Shown: in pieces, positions 24,179-32,808 of the stretch
Layout: the number at the start of each line of letters is the position of its first letter
Position numbering within the stretch: the stretch's first letter is position 1
Assembly: GCA_017883385.1 (NCBI GenBank)
Contig: JADGNQ010000008.1
Coordinates: 20,616-84,615 of the forward strand
Direction: 5' to 3'
DNA from: Candidatus Sulfotelmatobacter sp.
Lineage (GTDB): Bacteria; Acidobacteriota; Terriglobia; Terriglobales; Acidobacteriaceae
Length of the DNA stretch: 64,000 bases
The notes under the pieces: generated by a model
Seen by the model: the letters and a program-made list of their open reading frames with translations, nothing else
Database searches by the model: none
Told to the model about the DNA's origin: nothing
Made by a program: the position numbers and the translations under genes

Positions 24179-24336
24179 CTATTTGCTGTCGCCGTCGTGG
24201 TCGACGTCGTCGGTGCTTTTCAGGGAAACGGTGTCCTGTGGGAGGGCGTTGCTCGGTGAGGTTGTGGCTGGCGAGCAGCCGGTTGTGCGGCTTGGTTGGC
24301 GTAACTGGCGAGTGCGCTGCTGATTGGACTGATCAT
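24179..24336 (-). pseudogene. Frameshifted copy of a small HDGD-tail protein
   Basis: From ATG 24336 the frame reads MISPISSALASYANQ and stops early after HRTPFP. The adjacent frame reads PQDTVSLKSTDDVDHDGDSK and ends at 24179. Those two pieces match the start and end of the intact neighbour at 24434-24616 (MINPISSA; DQVTLKSAGQVDHDGDNK). A single-base loss or two-base gain in the CCCTCCCAC region (about 24239-24246) explains this. It has no good ribosome site, unlike the intact copy. It could be a pseudogene, a sequencing error or, less likely, programmed frameshifting. Confidence 0.55.
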
Positions 24337-24433
24337 ATAGAGAGTCAAGATCGGCACAAGCCGCGAATACTTTAGCGATTCGCGGCTGGGATGGCGCAAC
24401 TTTGGTAACAGTTACCTTGCCGAAAGGCAAAGC

Positions 24434-24616
24434 TTACTTGTTGTCGCCGTCGTGGTCGACTTGTCCGGCGCTTTTCAGCGTGACCTGGTCCTGCGAGACC
24501 GCGCCACTCTTCAGCACGGGCGGAGTCTGGGCCTGAGGATGAGGCTTCGGTTCCGCAGGCGGATGCGCCACTTGCTGAACATCGGTCGGGTGCGCGCTGC
24601 TGATTGGGTTGATCAT
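24434..24616 (-). CDS. Small proline/glutamine-rich protein with HDGD tail
   Basis: 60 residues from ATG 24616, with AGGAG eight bases upstream. The N-terminus is MINPISSAHP; the middle is rich in Pro, Gln and Ala and probably disordered; the end is VTLKSAGQVDHDGDNK. There is no signal peptide, cysteine or membrane segment. The similar MI(N/S)PISSA start and VDHDGD(N/S)K end in a neighbouring broken copy show that both ends have been conserved since duplication, so it is probably a real gene. Function is unknown; the D-x-D tail could bind a metal ion. Confidence 0.55.
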   Translation of the reverse strand: MINPISSAHPTDVQQVAHPPAEPKPHPQAQTPPVLKSGAVSQDQVTLKSAGQVDHDGDNK

Positions 24617-24798
24617 ATTCTGGTCTCCTAGAGATTAGGATCGGCAGCGGCGCGCAAGTCTTTAGGGAGCTGAGGTAGGGCGGTAGTCTTTGGTAAGAGT
24701 TACCGGGCAGCAAGTGACGGAGCGGAAGCAGTCCAAGCGGGCAGCCGTTCCTCCCCGGATGCAAGAGGTAGCGCTGTATCAGGCGGCAAGCCCCAAAG

Positions 24799-25389
24799 TT
24801 ATCTGCTGTGGAGGAAATGCAGTGTGCGGGCCTTCGGAGTTTTACTGCTGCTTTTCGGAGAATCCTGAGGCGCTTCGAAGCCGATACGACGGCGAGGCGG
24901 CTCCGGAGGCTCGATCAGCTCGCGGATTGCATCCATCAGGTCTTGGATGTCGGCGTCGTGGTTTTCGAGACGGCGCTCGACCTCGGCCAGCTTGGCGAGC
25001 ACATGGCGATTAGCGGCAATGGCGCGGCGCATGCGCACAAATGCGAGCACCACGAACACGCTCATTTCGATGGCGCGCTCGGAGTTCAGCACAGTGGCTG
25101 CCATGATCGTGCCGTGTTCGGTGAAAGCGTAGGGCCGGTAACGCGTGCCGCCGTGGCCTTTACTTGAGATCACATTTTGTGATCTCAAGATTTTCAATTC
25201 GTGCGGGGAGAGTTGAAAGCGAAAGGCGAGAGGGAATCGTTTCGCGTTGCGCTTGACCTGCTGATTGAGGTGCCGGACTTGAACGCCGTATAGTTCGGCG
25301 AGGTCCGTATCGAGTATGACCCGCTGCCCGCGGAGAACGAAGATTTTCGAATCAACTTTTCTTGCGACCACAATCGCTGTCTTCGCCAT
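24799..25389 (-). CDS. ORF6N domain protein
   Basis: 196 residues. The N-terminal ORF6N domain (about 15-110) reads SKIFVLRGQRVILDTDLAEL, NQQVKRNAKRFP, LRSQNVISS, YAFTEHGTIMAATVLNS and AIEMSVFVVLAFVRMR. A coiled-coil (KLAEVERRLENHDADIQDLM) and a Pro/Lys-rich tail follow. ORF6N domains are DNA-binding modules common in phages and mobile accessory loci. ATG 25389 is preferred over ATG 25449, which reads through a palindrome. The palindrome upstream of the start has a near copy inside the gene, encoding LRSQNVISS. No phage structural genes are near. Confidence 0.85.
   Translation of the reverse strand: MAKTAIVVARKVDSKIFVLRGQRVILDTDLAELYGVQVRHLNQQVKRNAKRFPLAFRFQLSPHELKILRSQNVISSKGHGGTRYRPYAFTEHGTIMAATVLNSERAIEMSVFVVLAFVRMRRAIAANRHVLAKLAEVERRLENHDADIQDLMDAIRELIEPPEPPRRRIGFEAPQDSPKSSSKTPKARTLHFLHSR
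25163..25189. promoter_or_regulatory. Palindrome inside the ORF6N gene (possible operator copy)
   Basis: CTTGAGATCACA and TGTGATCTCAAG flank a TTT spacer. It is the same palindrome as at 25407-25437, with only the spacer changed, and here it lies in coding sequence for LRSQNVISS. Confidence 0.5.
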
Positions 25390-25406
25390 ATTGTAGACTC
25401 GTTTCA

Positions 25407-25437
25407 AACTTGAGATCACAATTTGTGATCTCAAGTT
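25407..25437. promoter_or_regulatory. Palindrome upstream of the ORF6N gene (possible autoregulatory operator)
   Basis: Fourteen-base arms AACTTGAGATCACA and TGTGATCTCAAGTT flank an ATT spacer. The palindrome is centred about 33 bases before the ORF6N start, where a repressor would block transcription or translation. It resembles a dimeric-regulator site. Confidence 0.5.
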
Positions 25438-25586
25438 TTTAGAGAACATCAGCAGAATAGCAGCTAGCAGTGTGTTGGAGCGGCGCGAAAGTTCATTCTT
25501 CGTGCCCGCGAGTGCCGATTAAGGAAGGATGTTATGACTTCTTTCAATCCCTAAAGTCAAAATCCCCACCCTGCTTTCATTTTTCG

Positions 25587-26255
25587 CTAGGCGCCGGTTA
25601 CGAAGAAACTCTCGTCGGGCTTGGTGTTTATTCTTTCCGCGGGCACTTCGGCGGTTACGTCTTGTACGAACTCGCGGCGGCGCTCCGGGCCTTTGCGTTC
25701 GATTACGCGGACGCGGCGCGCGGGCATGTTGCTGGGTTCGAGGCTGATGATGCGGCCATCGCGCACGTGAATCTGCGAGCGGAACCAATCGGTGCGAAAC
25801 ATGCGGCCGGCGGCGTAGAACGTCATGGAGGCCGCGATGGGGCCCTCGAATTCCTGACCGGTGCAGGCGAGGATGCGCTTGCCCATCCCCTGGGTCCAGG
25901 TCATGCCGCCGACCAGAGGATCGTTCAGGCGGCAGCGCTCGAAGGGCATGGCATGCGAAATCTTGCGCAGCTGCAGCAGTTGCAGCAGGACCGAGGTCTT
26001 GGCCAGGTTGGTGACGATGATCCGGGCTTCGGACGAGGAGACGCGCTCCATTTTGATGTGCAGATCGGGCGACCACTCGCGCTCGAATTCTTCGCGGGCG
26101 AGGGCCAGGCTCTTGTCGGTGGCCTCGACGTAGCGGAGGGTGGCGCGGGCCAGGATCACGCTGAACAAGGTGGTCACGATCGTGGCGATGATCGGGATGT
26201 AGCTGATCAGGGTGGTGAACGGGATGCGGAACGAGTTCATCATCTGCATGTGCAT
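25587..26255 (-). CDS. Single-pass membrane protein of unknown function
   Basis: 222 residues from ATG 26255 in a cluster of methionines (MHMQMMNSF); the exact start among these is uncertain. One N-terminal membrane helix (TTLISYIPIIATIVTTLFSVILA, about 12-35) is followed by a basic/acidic helix and a beta-rich soluble domain (LHIKMERVSSSEARIIVTNLA). This layout is seen in many uncharacterised bacterial proteins with a membrane anchor and an immunoglobulin-like cytoplasmic domain. The C-terminus is charged. No neighbour suggests a role. Confidence 0.6.
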   Translation of the reverse strand: MHMQMMNSFRIPFTTLISYIPIIATIVTTLFSVILARATLRYVEATDKSLALAREEFEREWSPDLHIKMERVSSSEARIIVTNLAKTSVLLQLLQLRKISHAMPFERCRLNDPLVGGMTWTQGMGKRILACTGQEFEGPIAASMTFYAAGRMFRTDWFRSQIHVRDGRIISLEPSNMPARRVRVIERKGPERRREFVQDVTAEVPAERINTKPDESFFVTGA

Positions 26256-26461
26256 AGACGAGCGTGGCTCCTGCGGACTCGGTGTTTGGACTAGCTGGGG
26301 ATTGCATGAGTCTAGCGAGGGATAGGCGGGGGCTCCAGATGCGCATGGTGCGGGGGCGGTAACCGGCTTTGGGCTTGCACTTTGGTAACTACGGGAGTGC
26401 GGGTTTGGCAGCTTGTACTGTTGGCTTGAATTTCCCAGCCGCTTGTTCTTTGCGACGAAGA

Positions 26462-26480
26462 CGCGGGCGGGGCGCCCGCG
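26462..26480. repeat. REP-like palindrome downstream of the amidotransferase gene
   Basis: CGCGGGCG (26462-26469), loop GGG, CGCCCGCG (26473-26480). It is a member of the GCGGGCG family also seen at 20375-20405 and 27368-27389. Confidence 0.7.
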
Positions 26481-26489
26481 CGACATGGA

Positions 26490-27266
26490 CTATTCGAGGA
26501 CGCTGTCGTCGAGCTTCTTTTTGCCCCAGTCGGCGGCGGCCTGCACGAAGGCTAGAACCAGCGGGTGCGGCTTCTTGTCCGTGGACGATAACTGGGGCTG
26601 AAACAGCGTAGCCAGGTAGAACCGGTGCGCGGGCGATTCGATGGCGCGAATCTCGCCTTGGGGGCCGCGGGCGACAACGGGGAATCCGGCTTCCATGGTG
26701 GTCCATTCGAAATCGGGATTGATTTCGAAGTTGCAGAAGAATTCTTCGGTGACGGTCTCTTTGTCTTTGCCGTAGAACGACTGCAGGTAGGAGCCGGGAC
26801 GGAGGCGAATCTCCGGAACCACGCCGGAAAGCTTGGGAGCGTCGCCGTTGCGGTCGGGCACGGCGCAGGCTACGGGGTAGATGATGATGTTTTTGGAACC
26901 GGAATTGTTCTCGGCGCTGTCGGCGTCACTAATGTTGAGGACGTTGCGGGCGAACTCGATAAAGGCGTACTGGAATCCGCCACAGGTGCCGAGGAATGGC
27001 CAGTCGCGGCGGCGGGCGAACTCAATGCCCTTGAGCATGCCGTCGAAACTTTTGTACGGGCTGCCGGGCGAGGCCCATAGGCCGTCGAAAGTCTCCAGCG
27101 TTTTGTCAGCTCCGGCGGCGGCGAGCGTGGGCGTGGGAAGCCATTCGGCTTCGACGGTGATTTTCAGCTTGCGGGCGGCGTGCTGCAGGGCGTCGGTGGT
27201 GGCGTGGTGCGAGCGGAATTCGGCGTTGAAGTCGCCCAGGATTCCGATGCGGACGGCGTCGCTCAC
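26490..27266 (-). CDS. CTP synthase-like class I glutamine amidotransferase domain, altered catalytic site
   Basis: 258 residues, resembling only the glutaminase half of CTP synthase: VRIGILGDFN, DGLWASPGSPYKSFDGMLKGI, and the nucleophile elbow FLGTCGGFQYAFIEFAR with the catalytic cysteine. The end, where active members have a His-Pro-Glu triad segment, reads ATLFQPQLSS, so glutamine replaces both the histidine and the glutamate. There is no synthase (ATP-binding) half. Glutaminase activity is therefore doubtful; it may be a regulatory or differently acting relative. It is monocistronic, flanked by REP-like palindromes on both sides. Confidence 0.75.
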   Translation of the reverse strand: MSDAVRIGILGDFNAEFRSHHATTDALQHAARKLKITVEAEWLPTPTLAAAGADKTLETFDGLWASPGSPYKSFDGMLKGIEFARRRDWPFLGTCGGFQYAFIEFARNVLNISDADSAENNSGSKNIIIYPVACAVPDRNGDAPKLSGVVPEIRLRPGSYLQSFYGKDKETVTEEFFCNFEINPDFEWTTMEAGFPVVARGPQGEIRAIESPAHRFYLATLFQPQLSSTDKKPHPLVLAFVQAAADWGKKKLDDSVLE

Positions 27267-27367
27267 GGGTTTGATTGTACTAGAGGGAAAGCGGACGGCC
27301 AGCGGGAGTGGGCGGGGGCAGGGTTAGAAGCGTGGTGCATCGTGAGAATGACAGATGTGCGATCAAA

Positions 27368-27389
27368 GCGCGGGCGGGGGCGCCTGCGC
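27368..27389. repeat. REP-like palindrome
   Basis: GCGCGGGCG (27368-27376), loop GGGG, CGCCTGCGC (27381-27389), with one G-U pair. It lies between the stop of the GIDE-like gene and the amidotransferase start. Confidence 0.65.
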
Positions 27390-27397
27390 CACACGAG

Positions 27398-28582
27398 CTA
27401 GAACAGATCCTTGATGCTTAGGAAGAAATACAGACTGAGCAGCGCGAGCGCGGGACCGCCCCAGATCATGAGCGTGCATTTCCAGCCGAGGGAGCGGGCG
27501 ATCTCCTGCTGGCTGCGCCAGGAGATTAGGAACGTCGTGTTGTTTGTACCTTTCATGAGCACGACGGGAGGATGGTGATCGAAGCCGTCGGGCGCCACCG
27601 CTGAAGTTGGGTTGCCGATCGAGTTGATGCGGTTGGGAGAGGTGGCCGCGGTAGACGGATCTGCGATGACCTGTACTCCGGATGTAGCCGTGCCTGCCGC
27701 GGGCACGCCTGCGGCGGCCCATGCGGCGGGATTCGAGATGCCCGCCTTCAGCAGGGCGGCGGCGATCCTTTGTTGCTGCGTCTTGTCGCCTGGTTTGGTG
27801 AGACCACCTGCTGGCGACAGGCGGATCACTTGCGGCTGGGGGGCCTCGGATTGCGTCGCGAACCGATCGAACAGCGAGCCGACGACGGAGTCTGCTCCGC
27901 CTGCAGCCGCGAAGAACGTGAGGGATTTGGTCGACAGCGAGAATCCGCTGCCTGAGTAGATCGGCTCGATGTCTTGAACCGGTTGCGGGCCGGCTTCCAA
28001 CCCCGTATTTTCGCCCAGTGTCCCCAGGATGAACAGGGAGTTCTTGGGCTTGATGCAGTACTCCTCGACCTTGATTTTGTTGTCCGTGACGACGCCGTGG
28101 CGCGAAAGGAAACTATTGACGTTGCCGGGAGCGTGGTCCCGGTTAGAGAAAAACGAGCCGTTGAATTCCTCCTTGAAGTCGCAGTGCAAGTCGAGATCGG
28201 CGCCGTGCGGGTCGACTAGTGCGCGGCCAGTATTGTCGTCGACGAAGAAAGGCAGGTGCATGCATTCGCCCGCGACTTTCACCCACTTCTTGTTCTTGCC
28301 GTCCTGCTTCCACTCCCAGACCAGGGTGCGGTAGTAGTAGCACGGGCGAGCCGTGATGGGCGCGACCATGGTGTAGGGGCCGACAGCGAGTCCGCTGATC
28401 TCAACCATCCCCATCGAGGCGCTGCGAATCTTCGAGAATGGAGTGTCGAGAATCAGGCGGCGGCGCTGCAGCAGCCGGAATCCGTAGATGAAGAGGCCGA
28501 TGCCAGCACAGAGGCCGATACCGCACCAGACCAGGAGTCCGGTGGGGTCGGACGAGCGAAGAATAAGGGTGGAAACAGTCAC
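27398..28582 (-). CDS. GIDE-like (BAM domain) membrane protein
   Basis: 394 residues. An N-terminal membrane helix (VWCGIGLCAGIGLFIYGFRL, about 18-37) is followed by LLQRRRLILDTPFSKIRSAS, GMVEISGLAVGP and ITARPCYYYRTLVWEW. This matches the membrane-proximal GIDE/BAM domain of MULAN-type proteins, without a RING finger. The central region is Ala/Gly/Pro-rich, and a second membrane helix closes the protein (MIWGGPALALLSLYFF). Both helices probably leave a large loop on one side. Bacterial members are uncharacterised, so no reaction can be assigned. Confidence 0.75.
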   Translation of the reverse strand: MTVSTLILRSSDPTGLLVWCGIGLCAGIGLFIYGFRLLQRRRLILDTPFSKIRSASMGMVEISGLAVGPYTMVAPITARPCYYYRTLVWEWKQDGKNKKWVKVAGECMHLPFFVDDNTGRALVDPHGADLDLHCDFKEEFNGSFFSNRDHAPGNVNSFLSRHGVVTDNKIKVEEYCIKPKNSLFILGTLGENTGLEAGPQPVQDIEPIYSGSGFSLSTKSLTFFAAAGGADSVVGSLFDRFATQSEAPQPQVIRLSPAGGLTKPGDKTQQQRIAAALLKAGISNPAAWAAAGVPAAGTATSGVQVIADPSTAATSPNRINSIGNPTSAVAPDGFDHHPPVVLMKGTNNTTFLISWRSQQEIARSLGWKCTLMIWGGPALALLSLYFFLSIKDLF

Positions 28583-28764
28583 TGATGGAGTCTGCGGGGC
28601 GGGCGGAAAGACCTCCCCGTGGTCAGGCTAGCGAATGGGAGGGAGCGGGGCAGCAGAAAACTGCGCGGTGCGCTTACGTCGGTAATGACGTTTTGGCACG
28701 CAAGTAGGTTGAATCCGCTGAGGTATTTCGCCTGGTCTGCAAAATGAATTAGCATCCTGTTGGC

Positions 28765-30168
28765 ATGTATGCATCCGCTCCCGAGGTGACCGCGAACCAA
28801 GTTTTGCAGTCCTTTCGTCACGATGGTCCCAGTCTCTTTTTTGGCTCCATGATCATGGCGGTGGGACTGGTCGCGGCGGCGTTTTCCGCGATCCGCCGCA
28901 AGGATCCTATCTTGGTCTACCTTGCCTTCTTCGCCGGGTTGTACGGCCTGCGCATGTGGCTCAAGACTGACCTGCTGTCCCTCAACTTGCAGGACTCGTT
29001 GTTCCTTTCCAGAGTCAAGTACGCGATCGACTTTGTTATTCCCATCCCGGCATTTCTGTTTTTCAATGCAGCTGGGTTCCTGCACCGCTGGCCGAAGTCG
29101 GTAGGTTACGTGCTGGGAGTCGTGCTTGTCGGATTCGCCATTGTGACGCTCGCCCTCGGACCGCGGAACATCTTTTACCAGATCACTGGCCTCTTGGTCA
29201 TCGGCGCTCTGGGTGTTCTGGTGACGCGGTCGATGCGCGCAGGTCCGGTCAATCAGGATTTCGTCGTGATCCGCCGTGGCCTGTTGATTTTTGTAGTGTT
29301 CGCTGTTTGGGAGAACATCCGGGGCGTGCTCGGACTCCGATTGCCCAATGTCGAGCCGATTGGCTTTGCAGTGTTTCTGGTGGCTCTCGGATATGTTGCC
29401 GCCCGCCAGACCATGCGGCGAGACTTGCAGCTCAGTGAGATTCAAAAGGAACTAGAGATAGCAAAACGGATCCAGTTGTCGATTCTGCCTGGAGCGTTTC
29501 CGAACTCCGCCAACTTCCGTGTCGCCACGCGCTATGTGCCGATGACGTCGGTGGCTGGCGATTTTTACGACTTCATCGTGGCCGATGACCGGCAGGCGGG
29601 ACTGCTGATTGCGGATGTTTCAGGTCACGGTGTGCCCGCGGCGCTGATCGCTTCGATGGTGAAGATGGCGGCTACTGCCCAGAAGGCCAACGCGGCCGAT
29701 CCCTCCGAGCTTTTGTTGGGGATGAACGCAGCGTTGTACGGCAACACGCAGAGTCAATTTGTGACGGCGGCGTACGTCCATCTTGATTCGGATTCGCGGG
29801 AATTGCGCTACTCGGCGGCCGGACATCCGCCAATGCTTCTGCTACGCGATGGGAAGGTCAATGAAGTCGCGGAGAACGGACTGATCCTGGCAGCTTTTGA
29901 CTTTGCCGCCTACTCGACTGCAGTCCAGCGACTGCAGCGGGGTGATCGCCTGCTGCTCTATACCGATGGAATTGTGGAGGCGGCGAGTAGTACGGGAGAA
30001 TTTTTCGGACAGGAAGCGCTCAGTGCTCTGTTGCGTCAGACGTCCGGTATTGCGCCGGCGGATGCGGCGGATCGTATTATTTCCGCGGTGCAACAGTGGG
30101 CCAAGGCTCAGGATGATGATTTGACGGTGTTGGTGTGCGATTACATGGGAGCGAGCGCCGTCAATTAG
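28765..30168 (+). CDS. Membrane PP2C/SpoIIE-type serine phosphatase
   Basis: 467 residues. The N-terminal half (about 20-225) has roughly six to seven hydrophobic helices. A linker helix (LQLSEIQKELEIAKRIQLSI) leads to the phosphatase domain with metal motifs VAGDFYDF, IADVSGHGVPAALIAS, SAAGHPP, LYTDGIVEA and DDDLTVLVCD. RsbU/SpoIIE enzymes dephosphorylate anti-anti-sigma factors in partner-switching cascades; the membrane part probably senses a signal. No STAS or anti-sigma kinase partner lies next to it. It is divergent from the GIDE-like gene. Confidence 0.88.
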   Translation: MYASAPEVTANQVLQSFRHDGPSLFFGSMIMAVGLVAAAFSAIRRKDPILVYLAFFAGLYGLRMWLKTDLLSLNLQDSLFLSRVKYAIDFVIPIPAFLFFNAAGFLHRWPKSVGYVLGVVLVGFAIVTLALGPRNIFYQITGLLVIGALGVLVTRSMRAGPVNQDFVVIRRGLLIFVVFAVWENIRGVLGLRLPNVEPIGFAVFLVALGYVAARQTMRRDLQLSEIQKELEIAKRIQLSILPGAFPNSANFRVATRYVPMTSVAGDFYDFIVADDRQAGLLIADVSGHGVPAALIASMVKMAATAQKANAADPSELLLGMNAALYGNTQSQFVTAAYVHLDSDSRELRYSAAGHPPMLLLRDGKVNEVAENGLILAAFDFAAYSTAVQRLQRGDRLLLYTDGIVEAASSTGEFFGQEALSALLRQTSGIAPADAADRIISAVQQWAKAQDDDLTVLVCDYMGASAVN

Positions 30169-30472
30169 ACGGGATCGTTTGTCAAAACGTTCGTAGATGC
30201 GCAAAAGAGTGAGTGTGGGTTTGAGGCGTCCCTACGGAGTCTGCGTCATAATGTTTCTTACGCCCCTCCGGGGCTTGCTCATTTCCTGCATACCACCCAC
30301 GGCTTGCGCCGTGGGTTGCATTCTTTCGCCGCTTCGCGGCTTGGAATGGGTCGTGTCTTCCGCTCTTCCAGGCGCGCTCGAGCGATGACAGATTCCTGCG
30401 GGACGCGGTTCGTAAGGTTCAGATTTTCCGGTGTTGAAATGCTGGGCTATTTCAGTAGCACCTCCGGCCGCA
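30169..30472. repeat. Gene-free gap with a chain of hairpin repeats
   Basis: This 304-base gap between two convergent genes contains GCCCC-TCC-GGGGC near 30262-30274, the perfect hairpin CCCACGGC-TTGC-GCCGTGGG (30296-30315), and GCCGC-TTC-GCGGC (30328-30340). This is a typical acidobacterial composite interspersed repeat. No gene is seen. Confidence 0.7.
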
Positions 30473-32515
30473 TTACCAAACCTCGCAGCGCTTGCCTTCC
30501 GGGCGGACCATCGGCGCATCTGCTTTGCAGCTCCACGCTTTTTGGAATTCCGGAAGATTCGATACCGGGCCGATCACACGGTACTTCGCGATGGGATGCG
30601 GATCGCTCTGCACCATCAGGCGCTGGGCTTCGGGGCGGATTTCATCGCCGCGGAACTGTCCCCAGGCGATGAAGAACTGCTGCTCCGTTGTGAAGCCGTC
30701 GATGTCGGCTGGACGCGGCTTGCCTTCGAGCGATTTCTGATACGCAAGATACGCGATCTTGGCTCCGCCCAGGTCGCCGATGCTTTCGCCGAGCACCAAC
30801 TTGCCGTTGTGATGGATGTCTTTCTCGATGTAGTAGTGATCGAACTGGTCGGCCACACAGGCCGCACGCCCCTGAAAATCCTTGAGATCCTTCTCCGTCC
30901 ACCAGTTGCGCAGGCGTCCGAGAAAGTCATATTGCGCGCCTTCGTCGTCGAAGCCGTGCGAGATCTCGTGGCCGATGACAACGCCGATGGCGCCGTAGTT
31001 CACGGCGTCCACGGCCTTCATATCGAAGGCTGGAGGCTGTAGGATTCCGGCGGGGAATACGATTTCGTTCAGTAGTGGGTTGTAGTACGCGTCGGACGTG
31101 GGAGGCGTCATGCCCCAACGGCCGCGATCGACTGTCTTCCCGATGAGGGAGCGGTCGTCCTCTTCGACGAATTTTCTTCCCGCAAGCATGCTCTCGAAAT
31201 AGGCGTCGCGACGAATCTCGACGTGGGTGTAGTCCTTCCACTTGTCGGGATATCCGATCTTGGGATTGAACGTGGCAATCTTGGCCATTGCCTTTTCTTT
31301 GGTGTCATCGCTCATCCACGGACGGCTGAGAATGTCGTCGCGCATGGCTGCGAGCAGATTGCGCACCATGTCCTGCATGCGGACCTTGGCCTCAGGCGGG
31401 AAATACTTCTCGACGTATTTCTGTCCGAGCGCCTCGCCCAGCAGTTGATCGGCGGATTCTACGCAGCGTTTCCAGCGCGGCTTCATCTCGGTTGTTCCGG
31501 CCAGATACTTTCCGTTGAAGGTGAAATTCTCTTCGACGAAGGGCGCGGACAGAGAGTTGGCAACCGAATCCAATAGTTGCCACTTCAAATACACTTTCCA
31601 GTCCGCCAGCGGAGTCTGTTGCATCTGCCGGTCAACTTCCTGCATGAACTTGGGCTGGTCGACGTTCATGTCGATGTCAGTGGGGATTTGCTTGTGCTTG
31701 AAATACGCTGCCCAATCGACGTGCGGAGCCATGGCCTGCAGTTGGGCAAAGGTGGTGTTGTGATCGGTGGCTGCTGGATCGCGCAGGGCCACGTTGTCGA
31801 GGGACGCTTCGGCCAGCTTGGTTTCCATCGCCATGACGGTCTGTGAGGCCGCCGCCGCGGTCTTCTGGTCCCATCCCGCAAGCTTGAACATGGCGGTGAT
31901 GTGCTCCACATACTTCTCGCGGGCTTCCTTGAAGCGCGCTTCAGGCTTCAGGTAGTAGTCGCGATCGGGAAGGCCGATGCCGCTTGCACCCAGATCGGCC
32001 AGCACCCATGACGGCTTGTGGGGATCCTGCTGGCTACCGAGCGCGAAAGGAACGGTCACGAGAATGTCGTGCAGGTCGGCCAGCACCTGTTGCAGAGCGG
32101 CGATGTCGCGGGCCGCGTCGATCTTGGCGAACAGCGGCTTGATTGGATCCATGCCGCGGGCGTTCACGCGAGCCTCGTCCATGCATGCGCCGTAGTAGTC
32201 GCCGATGATTTGCGTGGTGCTGCCCTGGGGAGCGTTCTTGTCGGCGGAGGCGGCCTCCAGAATGTCGTGCAATCTATCTTTCGCAGATTCGCCCGCCTGC
32301 CAGCGTTTGCTCCAGCGAGTCATCGAAGCCGGGATCGGATTGTTGGCGCGCCAGGTACCGTTGGCAAATGCATAGAAATCGTCGCACGGTGCGGCTTTGC
32401 GGTCGAGGTCGGCGAGATCGATGCCGTGGAGGGACGTGGATTGTGATAGCGCAAAGGGGGCGGATGAGAGCAGCAGAACAAGCAGAGCTTTAACGGAAAG
32501 TTTCTGAGTGCGCAT
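30473..32515 (-). CDS. pepO: M13-family (neprilysin-like) zinc metallopeptidase
   Basis: 680 residues, normal for M13. A signal peptide (ALLVLLLSSAPFALSQ) is followed by the family start GIDLADLDRKAAPCDDFYAFANGTW. The substrate-contact segment SDAYYNPLLNEIVFPAGILQ, the zinc motif VIGHEISHGFDDEG (HExxH) and the third-ligand region GESIGDLGGAKIAY are all present. The protein ends in CEVW, as the family requires for folding. It should be an exported or periplasmic peptidase cutting oligopeptides. It is a single-gene unit; the ATG at 32515 opens the signal peptide. Confidence 0.93.
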   Translation of the reverse strand: MRTQKLSVKALLVLLLSSAPFALSQSTSLHGIDLADLDRKAAPCDDFYAFANGTWRANNPIPASMTRWSKRWQAGESAKDRLHDILEAASADKNAPQGSTTQIIGDYYGACMDEARVNARGMDPIKPLFAKIDAARDIAALQQVLADLHDILVTVPFALGSQQDPHKPSWVLADLGASGIGLPDRDYYLKPEARFKEAREKYVEHITAMFKLAGWDQKTAAAASQTVMAMETKLAEASLDNVALRDPAATDHNTTFAQLQAMAPHVDWAAYFKHKQIPTDIDMNVDQPKFMQEVDRQMQQTPLADWKVYLKWQLLDSVANSLSAPFVEENFTFNGKYLAGTTEMKPRWKRCVESADQLLGEALGQKYVEKYFPPEAKVRMQDMVRNLLAAMRDDILSRPWMSDDTKEKAMAKIATFNPKIGYPDKWKDYTHVEIRRDAYFESMLAGRKFVEEDDRSLIGKTVDRGRWGMTPPTSDAYYNPLLNEIVFPAGILQPPAFDMKAVDAVNYGAIGVVIGHEISHGFDDEGAQYDFLGRLRNWWTEKDLKDFQGRAACVADQFDHYYIEKDIHHNGKLVLGESIGDLGGAKIAYLAYQKSLEGKPRPADIDGFTTEQQFFIAWGQFRGDEIRPEAQRLMVQSDPHPIAKYRVIGPVSNLPEFQKAWSCKADAPMVRPEGKRCEVW

Positions 32516-32649
32516 GAGGATTGTCTCCAGGATAGCCGGGACTTGCGGACAGTCATTGTAGATCAGGCATGGGGATTGTGCTTGGTGTTAGAGGGAATTT
32601 GGGGGATTTGGGGAGCGGGGCTGCAGTTATTCGAGTCGTGCCGTGAAAA

Positions 32650-32791
32650 GCCCCACTTCTCGCAAAGGACGCGAGAAATGGGGCACCCAACGGAAGATGT
32701 TCCGGAGGCATGGAGTCTATTCAGGGGTAGGGATGCTTCGACTGCGCAGTGAGGATCGCTGCGCGCTCCTCGCCGCTTCGCTCAGCATGAC
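32650..32791. repeat. Two interspersed repeats between pepO and mglA
   Basis: GCCCCACTTCTCGC (32650-32663) pairs with GCGAGAAATGGGGC (32671-32684). A second element at 32731-32791 (GGATGCTTCGACTGCGCAG to CGCTCAGCATGACA) is nearly the same as 21507-21562. No gene is seen in the 293-base gap. Confidence 0.7.
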
Positions 32792-32808
32792 AAGTGATGA
32801 GTGAGGGG

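Noticed and set aside
24372..24764. Minus-strand frame overlapping the small HDGD-tail gene
   Set aside because: It lies out of phase over the better-supported small gene with an AGGAG site, and has no conserved features.
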